Assembly (NCBI GenBank): GCA_028066055.1
Contig: JALCBY010000012.1
Coordinates: 9,478 to 73,477 of the forward strand
Length of the DNA: 64,000 nucleotides
From: Hyphomicrobiaceae bacterium
GTDB lineage: Bacteria; Pseudomonadota; Alphaproteobacteria; Rhizobiales; Methyloligellaceae
Reading direction: 5' to 3'
The notes beneath the pieces are model-generated. The model saw only the letters and a program-made list of their open reading frames with translations. It was not told the DNA's origin and did not search any database. The position numbers and the translations under genes were made by a program. Position 1 is the first letter of the stretch; each line of letters opens with the position of its first letter. Positions 36,754-46,115 of the stretch are shown here, piece after piece.

Positions 36754-37993
36754 CCGATTTGAGGGCTTCGCCTGTTCCGAAACGCTGCTCGATATAATCT
36801 GCGACGATGTCCTTGAACTCGTTGGCGATGTTGGGGCCACGCAGGGTCATCGCTTTCTTGCCGTCAATAAACACTGGAGCTGCCGGCTGTTCGCCGGTAC
36901 CTGGCAGCGAAATGCCGATATCCGCATGCTTGCTCTCTCCCGGTCCGTTCACGATGCAGCCCATGACCGCCACGTTGAGGGTCTCGACCCCTGGATATTG
37001 CGCCCGCCATTCCGGCATAGAGCATCGCAGATGGTCTTCGATATCCTTTGCGAGTTCCTGAAAGACCGTGCTGGTGGTGCGGCCGCATCCCGGGCATGCC
37101 GCGACCTCCGGTGCAAAGGACCGCAGACCCATGGATTGAAGAATTTCCTGTGACACGCGCACCTCAAGCGTGCGGTCACCTTTTGGTTCCGGGGTCAGTG
37201 ACGTGCGGATCGTATCGCCAATCCCCTGTTGCAGCAGGATGCCAAACGCCGCCGAGGATGCCGCGATGCCCTTCGATCCCATGCCCGCTTCGGTCAATCC
37301 CAAATGAAGCGCGTAGGAGCTGCGCTCAGCAAGCATTCTGTACACGCTGATCAGATCCTGCACGGCGCTGACTTTGGCTGAAAGGATGATCCGGTCGGAA
37401 CCGAGACCGAGTTGCTCGGCCCGTGCCGCGCTGAGCAGAGCCGACTGCACCATCGCCTCGTGCAGCACCTCGCGCGCATCCATCGGCTCGGCGCGCTTGG
37501 CGTTCTCATCCATCAGATGCGTCAACAGCTCCTGGTCGAGCGAGCCCCAGTTAACTCCGATACGGACCGGCTTTCCGTACCGGAGCGCGGTCTCGATGAT
37601 CGCGGAGAATTGCGGATCGCGCTTGTCCTTGAACCCAACGTTTCCCGGGTTGATGCGATACTTGTCGAGGGCTTGCGCACAGTCCGGATGGTCGGCGAGC
37701 AGCTTGTGGCCGATATAGTGGAAATCGCCGATGATCGGCACATCGACGCTCCGTGCGCGGACCGCATCCCGAATATAGGGGACGGCCGCCGCCGCCTCGT
37801 CACGGTCAACGGTGATCCGCACCAGCTCGGATCCGGCATGGGCAAGATCGACGATCTGGGTTGTGGTCGCCTGAATGTCGGCCGTATCCGTGTTGGTCAT
37901 GGACTGAACCGCGATCGGCGCGGTTCCGCCCACGGTTACGCCCGCGATTTTGACGGCTACGGTCTTGTGCCGCCTGATGTCGTCCCTGGCCAT
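36734..37993 (-). CDS. ispG: 4-hydroxy-3-methylbut-2-enyl-diphosphate synthase
   Basis: The ATG of [10 protein letters not shown] gives 419 residues; an ATG eight codons upstream is possible. The TIM-barrel start has [19 protein letters not shown]; the 4Fe-4S cysteines lie in [10 protein letters not shown] and [12 protein letters not shown] near the end. It reductively opens MEcPP to HMBPP in the MEP isoprenoid pathway. It converges on ispA. Confidence 0.94.
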   Translation of the reverse strand: MARDDIRRHKTVAVKIAGVTVGGTAPIAVQSMTNTDTADIQATTTQIVDLAHAGSELVRITVDRDEAAAAVPYIRDAVRARSVDVPIIGDFHYIGHKLLADHPDCAQALDKYRINPGNVGFKDKRDPQFSAIIETALRYGKPVRIGVNWGSLDQELLTHLMDENAKRAEPMDAREVLHEAMVQSALLSAARAEQLGLGSDRIILSAKVSAVQDLISVYRMLAERSSYALHLGLTEAGMGSKGIAASSAAFGILLQQGIGDTIRTSLTPEPKGDRTLEVRVSQEILQSMGLRSFAPEVAACPGCGRTTSTVFQELAKDIEDHLRCSMPEWRAQYPGVETLNVAVMGCIVNGPGESKHADIGISLPGTGEQPAAPVFIDGKKAMTLRGPNIANEFKDIVADYIEQRFGTGEALKSASARDG

Positions 37994-38082
37994 TTCACTC
38001 TCGTCGTGCCACGGCAAGACGCCGGAACTTTATGAATTCATCGTGACTAGATAGGCCATTCCTGTGTCATTTGGCCAGTGGC

Positions 38083-38217
38083 TGCATGTAAACCGGTGCC
38101 GGGGCGCCTATCGGCCATATGGGCCCCGAAGTTGTAATCCACCATAAAGGGCGTGCATGTAAAGAATGCGACCACGCATCACCCCTTGAGCCGTAGGCTC
38201 GCCTTGTGGTTTATGGT
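38083..38217. repeat. Repeat-bearing leader upstream of the flavin monooxygenase
   Basis: The 10-bp word TGCATGTAAA occurs at 38083-38092 and 38154-38163; ACCATAAA (38141-38148) and TTTATGGT (38210-38217) are inverted copies around a GAGCC-GTA-GGCTC hairpin (38188-38200). This 281-base gap may carry paired operator sites or a structured leader; nothing coding was seen in it. Confidence 0.4.
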
Positions 38218-38274
38218 ATGCGTCTCTCATGTTGAGGGTCGGGCACCCGGCAGCGGGAAATTTCAGGCGGCGAA

Positions 38275-39690
38275 GTGAAGAAGGCGGATACGGTGACTGT
38301 GGATTCGGCGAAGCGTTATTGCCTCATCGGCGCCGGGGCGTGCGGGCTTGCGATTGTCAAAAACTTCGCAGAGCGCGGGATTCCGTTTGATTGTTTCGAG
38401 AAGGAATCCGACGTAGGCGGCATCTGGAACCCGGACAGCCCGTCCCATGTGTATGAGACGATTTGCCTGAACACGTCGCGCTCGCTGACCAAATATGTCG
38501 ATTTCAACATGCCCAAGGGGTCGCCGCAGTTTCTGAGCAAGGATGCTGCAATCGACTATGTCCGCGCTTATGCACGCCATTTCGGGCTCTATGACCACAT
38601 CACGTTCAATACCACCGTCGAAAATGTTGAGAAGCATGACGACAAATGGCTTGTCACTGTGTCCGGCGACAAGCGCCCGCGCGTTTATGAAGGATTGGTT
38701 GTCTCGAATGGCCACCATTGGGATCCGAGACGTCCTCAGTATCCGGGGGAATTTACCGGAGAGATGCTGCACGCGATCGAGGTGAAGGACCGCGAGCAAT
38801 TGCGTGGCAAAAAGGTTCTCATCATCGGCGCGGGCAACACCGGGTGCGACCTTGCCGCCGATGCCGCTTACCTGTCGCGTTCCGTCGACCACTCCATGCG
38901 GCGCACATACTACTTCCTGCCGAAGTTTGTCTTTGGCCGGCCCATGGACAAGTGGCTCGACCGAACCCAGCGCTGGCCGGTGCCGCGCAAGTTCCTGCGC
39001 TGGATGTACAGTATGGCGGTTTACTTCATGGTTGGGCCATATGAACGCCTTGGCCTGCCGAAGCCGGATCATAAGTTGCTGGAGTCATTTCCAACCTCCG
39101 CTTCGGCCTATCTGGATCATCTTGCGCACAAGCGGATTACGCCACGGCGGGATGTCGAGCGGTTCGACGGCAAGCGTGTGATCTTCACGGACGGCGAGGA
39201 GATCGAGCCCGATCTCGTCATTTTCGCCACTGGCTATCACCTCTCGTTTCCGTTCATGGACAAGAGCTACCTCTCCAATGAAGATGGATCGACACCGTTG
39301 TTCATGAGCATGTGCCACCGTGAAATGGACAATCTATTTGCCAGCGGTTTACTGCAGCCTGCCGACGGTGGCTTCTGGCAGCTTGCCGACTATCAGGGCC
39401 AGCTCATTGCGACATTCGTCGTTGCGCAGGAGGCGGATCCGGAGAAAGCGGACTGGTTCCGCAAATACAAGGCGACCGTCACGCCTGACGTTTTCCATGG
39501 CGTGGACTATCTCGACACGCCGCGGCACAAACTTGAGGTGCAGCACTACCGTTACCGGACCCATATCAAGAAGTTGCTCAAGAAGTTCGGTCCCGTCGCC
39601 TCAATGCCGTATCCCACGCCGACTCATTCCGCGAGCGCAAAGGCGGTCCGGAGCGAAAAGGGCAAGCGTCCCCTCCAACCGGCGGCCTGA
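38275..39690 (+). CDS. Flavin-containing monooxygenase
   Basis: The 471-residue protein starts with GTG. It has FAD-binding CLIGAGACGLAIVKNF (about 17), the NADPH site VLIIGAGNTGCDLA (about 180), and an FMO-type linker between them in the NGHHWDPRRP region. IFATGYH (about 320) is the usual C-terminal FMO/BVMO block. It would insert one oxygen atom into a soft nucleophile or ketone using NADPH; the substrate is unknown. The C-terminal tail is Lys-rich. The macrodomain gene begins 48 bases downstream. Confidence 0.9.
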   Translation: MKKADTVTVDSAKRYCLIGAGACGLAIVKNFAERGIPFDCFEKESDVGGIWNPDSPSHVYETICLNTSRSLTKYVDFNMPKGSPQFLSKDAAIDYVRAYARHFGLYDHITFNTTVENVEKHDDKWLVTVSGDKRPRVYEGLVVSNGHHWDPRRPQYPGEFTGEMLHAIEVKDREQLRGKKVLIIGAGNTGCDLAADAAYLSRSVDHSMRRTYYFLPKFVFGRPMDKWLDRTQRWPVPRKFLRWMYSMAVYFMVGPYERLGLPKPDHKLLESFPTSASAYLDHLAHKRITPRRDVERFDGKRVIFTDGEEIEPDLVIFATGYHLSFPFMDKSYLSNEDGSTPLFMSMCHREMDNLFASGLLQPADGGFWQLADYQGQLIATFVVAQEADPEKADWFRKYKATVTPDVFHGVDYLDTPRHKLEVQHYRYRTHIKKLLKKFGPVASMPYPTPTHSASAKAVRSEKGKRPLQPAA

Positions 39691-39738
39691 TTGGCGCGCG
39701 ATATCACGGCACATCGTCCGCGGGAACAGGAGACCGGT

Positions 39739-40275
39739 ATGGAACCGGACATTCAGGTCATCGACGCCGATATCACCACGCTTGATGTGGATGCCATTGT
39801 GAATGCTGCCAACGCGGAACTTGCTCCGGGGGGTGGTGTCTGCGGTGCTATCCACGCCGCGGCCGGTCCCGAGTTGGCGAAAGAATGCGCATCGCTCGGC
39901 GGATGTCCGACCGGCGAGGCGCGAATCACCGGGGGATACAATCTTCCCGCAAAATGGGTGATTCATGCTGTGGGACCGGTCTGGGGTGGCGGTGAAAGCG
40001 GAGAGGACGGTCTTCTCAGAAACTGCTACGTCGCATCTCTCGGTCTGGCGCAAGCCCATGACCTTGCGTCTATAGCGTTTCCGGCCATCTCAACCGGCAT
40101 TTACGGCTTCCCGGCTCCGCGGGCGGCTGAAATCGCGGTCCAGGCGGCCTTTGAAGACATCAAGACGTATGATACGTCAGGCAAAACCAACACCATCGGA
40201 CGCATCGTCTTCTGCTGCTTCGGGGCGGACTCCGCCCGGCTGCATCAGGCCTCGCTGGATGCATTGAGAAGCTGA
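39739..40275 (+). CDS. Macrodomain ADP-ribosyl/O-acetyl-ADP-ribose hydrolase
   Basis: The 178-residue protein from MEPDIQVIDA is one macrodomain: DAIVNAANAELAPGGGVCGAIH, ITGGYNLPAKWVIHAVGP and the phosphate loop FPAISTGIYGFPAPRAAEIAV. The residues match MacroD-type deacetylases of O-acetyl-ADP-ribose, which also remove ADP-ribose from acidic side chains. It may be cotranscribed with the FMO. The ribosome site CAGGAGA precedes the ATG; a TTG upstream is also open. Confidence 0.9.
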   Translation: MEPDIQVIDADITTLDVDAIVNAANAELAPGGGVCGAIHAAAGPELAKECASLGGCPTGEARITGGYNLPAKWVIHAVGPVWGGGESGEDGLLRNCYVASLGLAQAHDLASIAFPAISTGIYGFPAPRAAEIAVQAAFEDIKTYDTSGKTNTIGRIVFCCFGADSARLHQASLDALRS

Positions 40276-40330
40276 GACGCATTTCCCTTCCCTTTCGCAA
40301 ATCTCTCTCAAAGAAAACCGGATAGCCACC

Positions 40331-41227
40331 ATGACGCTCCCAACCATTGCCATTCTGATGCCCGGAGACATGGGACATGCCGTCGGCCGCGTGCTGCGCG
40401 AGCACGGCCATGCGGTGTTGACCTGTCTTGCCGGCCGCAGCGCCCGGACGAAAGGTCTGGCCCAGTCCGCGGGCCTCGAAGATACGGCCGATCTCGAAAC
40501 GCTGGTGTACCGCTCCGATCTGGTTCTGTCGATTCTTCCGCCAGGCCGCGCACTTGAGCAGGCGGAAGCCGTCGCCAGGGCGATGAAAACGACAGGAGCC
40601 ACACTGGTTTATGCGGATTGCAACGCCATTTCCCCTCAGCTCACGCGCACGGTCGGTGCAGTTGTTTCTGAGGCTGGCGCCCACTATATCGACGCAGGCA
40701 TCATCGGTTTGGCGCCGGGCAAGGGACCCAGCACCCGCTTCTACGTCAGCGGGCCCGATACGTCTTCGATGGAAGCACTGGATGGCAAGGGTATTGAGGT
40801 GTTGGCGCTCGGCGAGGAGATCGGCGCCGCGTCGGGTCTGAAGATGTGTTATGCCGGCCTGACGAAAGGGCGCTGGACGCTCCAGACGGCCGTTCTGCTC
40901 GCGGCGGAGCAACTCGGGCTCAGCGAGGCGCTCAGCCAAGAGTTCGAGTTCAGCCAGAAGGCGGAATATGCGGCCATGCGCGAGCGCGTTCCCCGGCTGC
41001 CGGCAGATTCGGCACGCTGGGTTGGGGAAATGGAAGAGATCGCCGCGACCTTTGCCGATGCCGGCGTGCCATCGGGTTTTCACGAGGGGGCCGCAGAAAT
41101 TTTCCGCGTGCTTGCGAAAACGCCTTTTGCGGACGAGACGCGTGAGTCGATCGATGACAGCCGGACTTTGGAAGACGCGGTTCACGTCTACGCGCAACAC
41201 TTGCCGGAGAGGTCCGAAAGCGAATAA
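40331..41227 (+). CDS. NAD(P)-dependent oxidoreductase with DUF1932 domain
   Basis: The 298-residue protein has an N-terminal 6-phosphogluconate-dehydrogenase-like Rossmann fold (IAILMPGDMGHAVGRVL, DLVLSILPPG) and a C-terminal DUF1932 helical domain (about 195-290). It is a beta-hydroxyacid dehydrogenase relative of unknown substrate. It follows the macrodomain gene by 55 bases on the same strand. Confidence 0.88.
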   Translation: MTLPTIAILMPGDMGHAVGRVLREHGHAVLTCLAGRSARTKGLAQSAGLEDTADLETLVYRSDLVLSILPPGRALEQAEAVARAMKTTGATLVYADCNAISPQLTRTVGAVVSEAGAHYIDAGIIGLAPGKGPSTRFYVSGPDTSSMEALDGKGIEVLALGEEIGAASGLKMCYAGLTKGRWTLQTAVLLAAEQLGLSEALSQEFEFSQKAEYAAMRERVPRLPADSARWVGEMEEIAATFADAGVPSGFHEGAAEIFRVLAKTPFADETRESIDDSRTLEDAVHVYAQHLPERSESE

Positions 41228-41352
41228 GACCGCAATTTGCCCAATCCATGGACTAGGCTTGGGCGAATCATCAGTGCAGTGTGGTGCAGCGGTTCCGGCA
41301 TTCCGGATCGTCAGCTTGCAGAAAATTTTTCGACCGTGAGGATGCGAACGGC

Positions 41353-42804
41353 ATGGCGGCAGCGCCCATCATCGTCTGGTTTCGGCAGGACCTGCGTCTG
41401 CACGATAATCCGGCATTGTCGGCTGCGGCAGCTGCGGGCGCGCCGCTCATTCCCGTCTATGTGCTGGATGACGAAACGGCGGGAAGCTGGGCCATGGGCG
41501 GCGCAAGCCGGTGGTGGCTGCACGAGAGCCTCAAGCGTCTCGATGCGGATCTGCGCAAGCGCGGCAGCAGGCTGACGCTGGCGCGCGGAACGGCCTCGGA
41601 TGTGCTGCGTGATCTCGCGGGTGAAACCGGTGCAAGTGCGATCTTCTGGAGCCGTGGATACGAACCGTGGGCAATGAGGCTCGAGCGGACGATCCAGCGG
41701 GACCTGGAAGGCGCCGGTGTTCGGTGCCGCCGGTTTTCAGGATCCCTGCTGTTCGAGCCGGAAGACATAAAAACCGGGACAGGCGACCCGTACAGGGTCT
41801 TTACGCCGTTCTACAGGACCTGCCTGAGCACCATGACCGCTTCCCAGCCTCACAAGGCCCCTGCCTCCCTGCCGCGCGTTCCCGACGGCATTGAGAGTGA
41901 TAAGATCGATGCATGGGAACTCCAGCCGAAAAAACCCGACTGGGCCGGCGGGATATCTGCTGCGTGGACTCCGGGCGAAGCAGGGGCGCAAGCTCGCCTC
42001 GAAGGGTTTCTGGACGGATTGCTCGCCAAATATGAAAAGCGGCGCGACCTGCCCGGCGTCGACGGAACTTCCCGGCTTTCTCCGCATCTGCATTTCGGCG
42101 AAATCAGTCCGAGGCAGGTCTGGAACGCGGTGGTCGGTGTGGCCGATGCCAAGAACGGGCGGCTCGATGCTGCAGCTGAGAGTTTCCTGCGCCAACTCAT
42201 CTGGCGGGAATTCTCATATCATCTCCTCTTTCACTGGCCACATTTTCCGGAAAAGCCATTCCGGCACGAATTCGCAAATTTTCCCTGGGAGCGCGATGCA
42301 CGTCTGCTCAAGGCCTGGCAGCAGGGCCGGACGGGCTACCCGATCGTCGATGCAGGCATGCGTGAGCTCTGGACGACGGGCTGGATGCACAATCGCGTGC
42401 GCATGATTACAGCGTCGTTTCTCGTCAAGCATCTGCTCATTCCCTGGCAGGAGGGCGAACGCTGGTTCTGGGACACGCTTGTGGATGCCGATCTGGCGAA
42501 CAACGCGGCGAGCTGGCAGTGGGTTGCCGGTAGCGGCGCTGATGCGGCGCCCTATTTCCGGATTTTCAATCCGGTGCTGCAGGGCAAGAAATTTGATCCG
42601 AACGGCGCCTATCTGAAGGCATGGATCCCGGAACTGAAAAAGCTTCCCGTCGAGCGCCTTCATGAGCCGTGGAAGGCGAGCCAAAAAGTGCAGGAGCAGG
42701 CACGCATCAGGATTGGCGAAACCTATCCCGCACCGATCGTGGATCTGGCGGAGGGGCGCAAGCGCGCGCTCGAAGCCTATGAGGCGATCAGGGAACCTGC
42801 CTAG
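41353..42804 (+). CDS. phrB: Deoxyribodipyrimidine photolyase
   Basis: The ATG of MAAAPIIVWF gives 483 residues. The photolyase domain IVWFRQDLRLHDNPAL is followed by the FAD-binding helical half with SRLSPHLHFGEISPRQVW, FLRQLIWREFSYHLLF, GYPIVDAGMRELWTTGWMHNR and DADLANNAASWQWVAGSGADA. It repairs cyclobutane pyrimidine dimers with light. The last Arg/Trp-rich block fits class I CPD photolyases; the second chromophore is not decided. Confidence 0.94.
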   Translation: MAAAPIIVWFRQDLRLHDNPALSAAAAAGAPLIPVYVLDDETAGSWAMGGASRWWLHESLKRLDADLRKRGSRLTLARGTASDVLRDLAGETGASAIFWSRGYEPWAMRLERTIQRDLEGAGVRCRRFSGSLLFEPEDIKTGTGDPYRVFTPFYRTCLSTMTASQPHKAPASLPRVPDGIESDKIDAWELQPKKPDWAGGISAAWTPGEAGAQARLEGFLDGLLAKYEKRRDLPGVDGTSRLSPHLHFGEISPRQVWNAVVGVADAKNGRLDAAAESFLRQLIWREFSYHLLFHWPHFPEKPFRHEFANFPWERDARLLKAWQQGRTGYPIVDAGMRELWTTGWMHNRVRMITASFLVKHLLIPWQEGERWFWDTLVDADLANNAASWQWVAGSGADAAPYFRIFNPVLQGKKFDPNGAYLKAWIPELKKLPVERLHEPWKASQKVQEQARIRIGETYPAPIVDLAEGRKRALEAYEAIREPA

Positions 42805-42911
42805 TCGACATCGCGTTCAAACTGGCGCCCACCGACCATAACCTCTTGCGAATGGCGTCCCCACCGCGCAAGTTAACCGCAAAAACCGATACAGATTTGA
42901 GGGAGCGGAAG

Positions 42912-44414
42912 ATGCCTGAGTTCAAGGAGTACAAGACCTTCATCGGCGGCGAGTGGGTCGCAGCGCAAAGCGGCGAGACTTTTGAGAGCGAGGATCCCTA
43001 TACGGGGGAGCCTTGGGCACTCATTCCCCGGTGCGGCGCGGACGATGTCGATCGGGCGGTCAGGGCGGCATACGACGCATGGGATGCCGGACCCTGGGCG
43101 GACATGACGGCAACCGCGCGTGGACGCCTGCTGCGCAAGCTGGGCGATCTCATCGCGGAAAATGCGGAGCACCTTGCAGAGATCGAGGTGCGCGACAACG
43201 GCAAGCTGATTTCGGAGATGCTGGCGCAGTGCAAGTATCTGCCGGAGTGGTATTACTTCTACGGCGGCCTGGCCGACAAGATCGAAGGTTCGGTCATCGC
43301 GTCGGATAAACCCGATACCTTCAACTACACGCTGCGCGAACCCGTCGGTGTCTGCGCGATGATCACGCCCTGGAACTCGCCTCTACTGCTCGTGGGATGG
43401 AAGCTGGCACCGGCACTGGCGGCCGGCTGCACCTGTGTCCTGAAGCCATCGGAGTTCACGTCCGCCTCGCTCCTTGAGTTCATGAAACTGGTCGAGGAGG
43501 CCGGATTTCCGCCCGGCGTCGTCAATGTGGTAACGGGTACCGGCAGGGAAGCAGGCGAACCGCTGGTCACGCACCCGGGGGTCGCAAAGGTTGCTTTCAC
43601 CGGCGGCGGTTCCACCGGCCGCCAGGTTTATGAGCAGGCCGCGCAGGGACTTAAAAAGGTATCTCTCGAACTGGGCGGCAAGTCGCCCAACATTGTGTTC
43701 GATGACTGTGTTCTGGAAGACGCGGTCAATGGCGCCATCTCCGGTATCTTTGCGGCCACGGGTCAGACCTGCATTGCGGGTTCGCGGTTGCTGGTTCAGG
43801 AAACCATCCACGATGAATTCATGGAGAGGCTGGTCGAAGTTGCATCGACGGCGCGTATGGGTGATCCGAAACGGGCCGAAACCCAGGTCGGCCCGGTCAC
43901 CACGCCGCCGCAGTATGAGAAGGTGCTCGAATATATCGATATCGCCAAGAATGAAGGCGCCACATGCGTTCTCGGCGGCGGTCCCGCCGGCGCGGATGAG
44001 GGCGGCGGAAAATACTTCGTCAAGCCGACGATCTTCGACAATGTGAAAAATGACATGCGCATCGCGCAGGAAGAGGTGTTCGGGCCGGTTCTTTCGGTGA
44101 TTACATTCAAGGACGAAGAGGACGCGATTCGCATCGGCAATGACGTTGTTTACGGCCTAGCCGCCGGTGTGTGGACGCAAAGTCTCAACCGGGCGACGGT
44201 CATGGCGAAACGGCTCCGTGCCGGTACGGTCTGGGTCAACACCTACCGGGCGGTGTCGGTTACCGCACCTTTCGGCGGCTACAAGCAATCGGGTATCGGG
44301 CGGGAGAACGGCCAGGAAGCGATCGAGCAGTATCTGCAGACCAAGAGCGTCATGATCAATACCGGAGCGGGCGCGGGCAATCCCTTCGTCATGAAGGTGG
44401 CGGGTTCATCCTGA
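42912..44414 (+). CDS. Aldehyde dehydrogenase
   Basis: The ATG of MPEFKEYKTF gives 500 residues. It has VCAMITPWNSP (Asn), the NAD site VAFTGGGSTGR, LELGGKSPNIVF (general-base Glu), GQTCIAGSR (nucleophile Cys) and EVFGPVLSVI, so all catalytic residues of the NAD(P)-dependent ALDH superfamily are kept. The substrate is unknown. The next gene, an oxaloacetate decarboxylase-like enzyme, starts 42 bases later, so they are probably one operon. Confidence 0.93.
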   Translation: MPEFKEYKTFIGGEWVAAQSGETFESEDPYTGEPWALIPRCGADDVDRAVRAAYDAWDAGPWADMTATARGRLLRKLGDLIAENAEHLAEIEVRDNGKLISEMLAQCKYLPEWYYFYGGLADKIEGSVIASDKPDTFNYTLREPVGVCAMITPWNSPLLLVGWKLAPALAAGCTCVLKPSEFTSASLLEFMKLVEEAGFPPGVVNVVTGTGREAGEPLVTHPGVAKVAFTGGGSTGRQVYEQAAQGLKKVSLELGGKSPNIVFDDCVLEDAVNGAISGIFAATGQTCIAGSRLLVQETIHDEFMERLVEVASTARMGDPKRAETQVGPVTTPPQYEKVLEYIDIAKNEGATCVLGGGPAGADEGGGKYFVKPTIFDNVKNDMRIAQEEVFGPVLSVITFKDEEDAIRIGNDVVYGLAAGVWTQSLNRATVMAKRLRAGTVWVNTYRAVSVTAPFGGYKQSGIGRENGQEAIEQYLQTKSVMINTGAGAGNPFVMKVAGSS

Positions 44415-44456
44415 ACCGCCTAGATATATTTCGGATTTTCAGATCAGGAGAAAGTT

Positions 44457-45326
44457 ATGCGCTTCAAGAAACGGCGCGAGGCGTTCCGCGCCTTGTTCGA
44501 AGGCGAACGGTGTGTTCACCCGGCTTCGGTCTACGATCCGATCTCGGCACGGATCGCTGAAGATCTGGGCTTCGAAGCGGGCATGTTTGCCGGCTCCGTC
44601 GCGTCCCTGACGGTTCTAGGGGCGCCCGATCACATCGTCATCACCATGACGGAGTTCGCCGATCAGTGCCGCAGAATCTGCCGCGCGGGCGAGCTGCCGA
44701 TCATGGTCGACGCGGATCATTGCTACGGCAATGCGCTCAACGTGATGCGCACGGTCGAGGAACTGGAGACGGCGGGCATCTGCGGCATGTCCATCGAAGA
44801 CACGGTTTTGCCGATGGAATATGGCCGTCCGCGCGAGACGGACTTCACGTCCGTGGAAGAAGGTGTCGGCAAGATGAAAGCTGCACTTGAAGCGCGCCGC
44901 GATCCCGGCCTCGCGATCGTGGGCCGGACGAGTGCGATGTGGAAAAGCACGGTGGAGGATGCCGTCGAACGCATCACCGCATATGAGAAATGCGGGGTCG
45001 ACGCAATCTTTCTGGTCGGGGTGAAGACAAAGGAGCAACTCGACGCAGCGGCGAATGCCGTCAAGCTGCCGCTGATCGTTGGGGGCGTCGGTCCTGAAAT
45101 CATGGATCTTGATCTGCTGTCGGAGCGTAATGTGCGTATTTGTCTGCAGGGACATCAGCCGATAGCGGCGGCTTACAATGCGGTCTACAAGACGATGAAA
45201 GCGCTGCGCGAAGGCACCAAGCCCTCCGAACTGGACGGTCTGCCGGGCAAGGACCTGACGCACGAAGTTACGTGCAACGCGGACTATGAACGCTGGATTG
45301 ACACCTATCTGGGTGGAAAGTCATAA
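44457..45326 (+). CDS. Isocitrate lyase/PEP mutase-family oxaloacetate decarboxylase
   Basis: The 289-residue TIM barrel has DADHCYGNALNVMRTV and EDTVLPMEYG in place of the K-K-CGH catalytic loop seen in lyase members, the pattern of the PA4872-type oxaloacetate decarboxylases, and VGRTSAMW plus LVGVKTKEQL. It probably decarboxylates a 2-oxo acid. Downstream of the aldehyde dehydrogenase by 42 bases. Confidence 0.85.
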   Translation: MRFKKRREAFRALFEGERCVHPASVYDPISARIAEDLGFEAGMFAGSVASLTVLGAPDHIVITMTEFADQCRRICRAGELPIMVDADHCYGNALNVMRTVEELETAGICGMSIEDTVLPMEYGRPRETDFTSVEEGVGKMKAALEARRDPGLAIVGRTSAMWKSTVEDAVERITAYEKCGVDAIFLVGVKTKEQLDAAANAVKLPLIVGGVGPEIMDLDLLSERNVRICLQGHQPIAAAYNAVYKTMKALREGTKPSELDGLPGKDLTHEVTCNADYERWIDTYLGGKS

Positions 45327-45426
45327 AAATGCATTTCGGTTTTTGGCATGGTGTTGCGATTCATGTGTCCATTTTTCGCCCCGATGCTGTTATTGATTGA
45401 GCCGGATTCAAGGGAGGATGCGAGAT

Positions 45427-45981
45427 ATGCGCCTAGTCACAGCTCTGGTGTTTGCTTTTTTTGCGTTTGCAGCTGCGGTGCAGCTTAATTCGGAACCCGC
45501 GCGTGCCAACGCGGCACAGATTGACGCCGATGCCCGCGCGACGCTCGACCGGTTTTTCCAGCGCGTCGTCAACGGTCGCGAACTCGCCAACAAGGCGGAA
45601 GCCATCCTGATTTTTCCTTCGATCGTAAAGGCCGGCATCGGGATCGGCGGTGAATATGGCGAGGGCGTTTTGCACGTTCGCGGGCGCACGAGCGGCTACT
45701 ACAACATCATCGGCGCGTCGATCGGCTTTCAACTGGGCGTTCAGACACGCTCCGTCATCATCATGTTCATGACACCGGCGGCTTTGGCCGGATTCCAGGC
45801 GCGCGCCGGCTGGGAAGTCGGTGTGGACGGCTCGGTCGCCCTGATCAACGTTGGCGCGAGCGGACGAGTGAACACGGACAATATTCTCGACCCGATCATT
45901 GGCTTTGTCTTCAACAACAAGGGTTTGATGTACAATCTGACTCTGGAAGGCACGAAAATCTCACGTTTCAATCCCAACTGA
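45427..45981 (+). CDS. SYLF (Ysc84-like) lipid-binding domain protein
   Basis: The ATG of MRLVTALVFA, nine bases after GGGAGG, gives 184 residues; earlier in-frame starts crowd the ribosome site. Residues 1-28 form a signal peptide (cleavage after ARANA). The rest is one SYLF domain (KAEAILIFPSIVKAGIGIGGEYGEGVL, YYNIIGASIGFQLGVQTRSVI). Such domains bind phosphoinositide-like lipids; the bacterial role in the periplasm is unclear. Confidence 0.9.
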   Translation: MRLVTALVFAFFAFAAAVQLNSEPARANAAQIDADARATLDRFFQRVVNGRELANKAEAILIFPSIVKAGIGIGGEYGEGVLHVRGRTSGYYNIIGASIGFQLGVQTRSVIIMFMTPAALAGFQARAGWEVGVDGSVALINVGASGRVNTDNILDPIIGFVFNNKGLMYNLTLEGTKISRFNPN

Positions 45982-46115
45982 CCCGGCGGTGCGTGCACGC
46001 GGTCGCAGATTTGTCGAAGGGGAATAGAAAATTCTTCTCAAGTCCGCTTGCCGCGCGCGCCCAAATGCCCTTCAATTGGCGGGTTTGAAACACACCTCAT
46101 TCAGCCTGCAGATAA

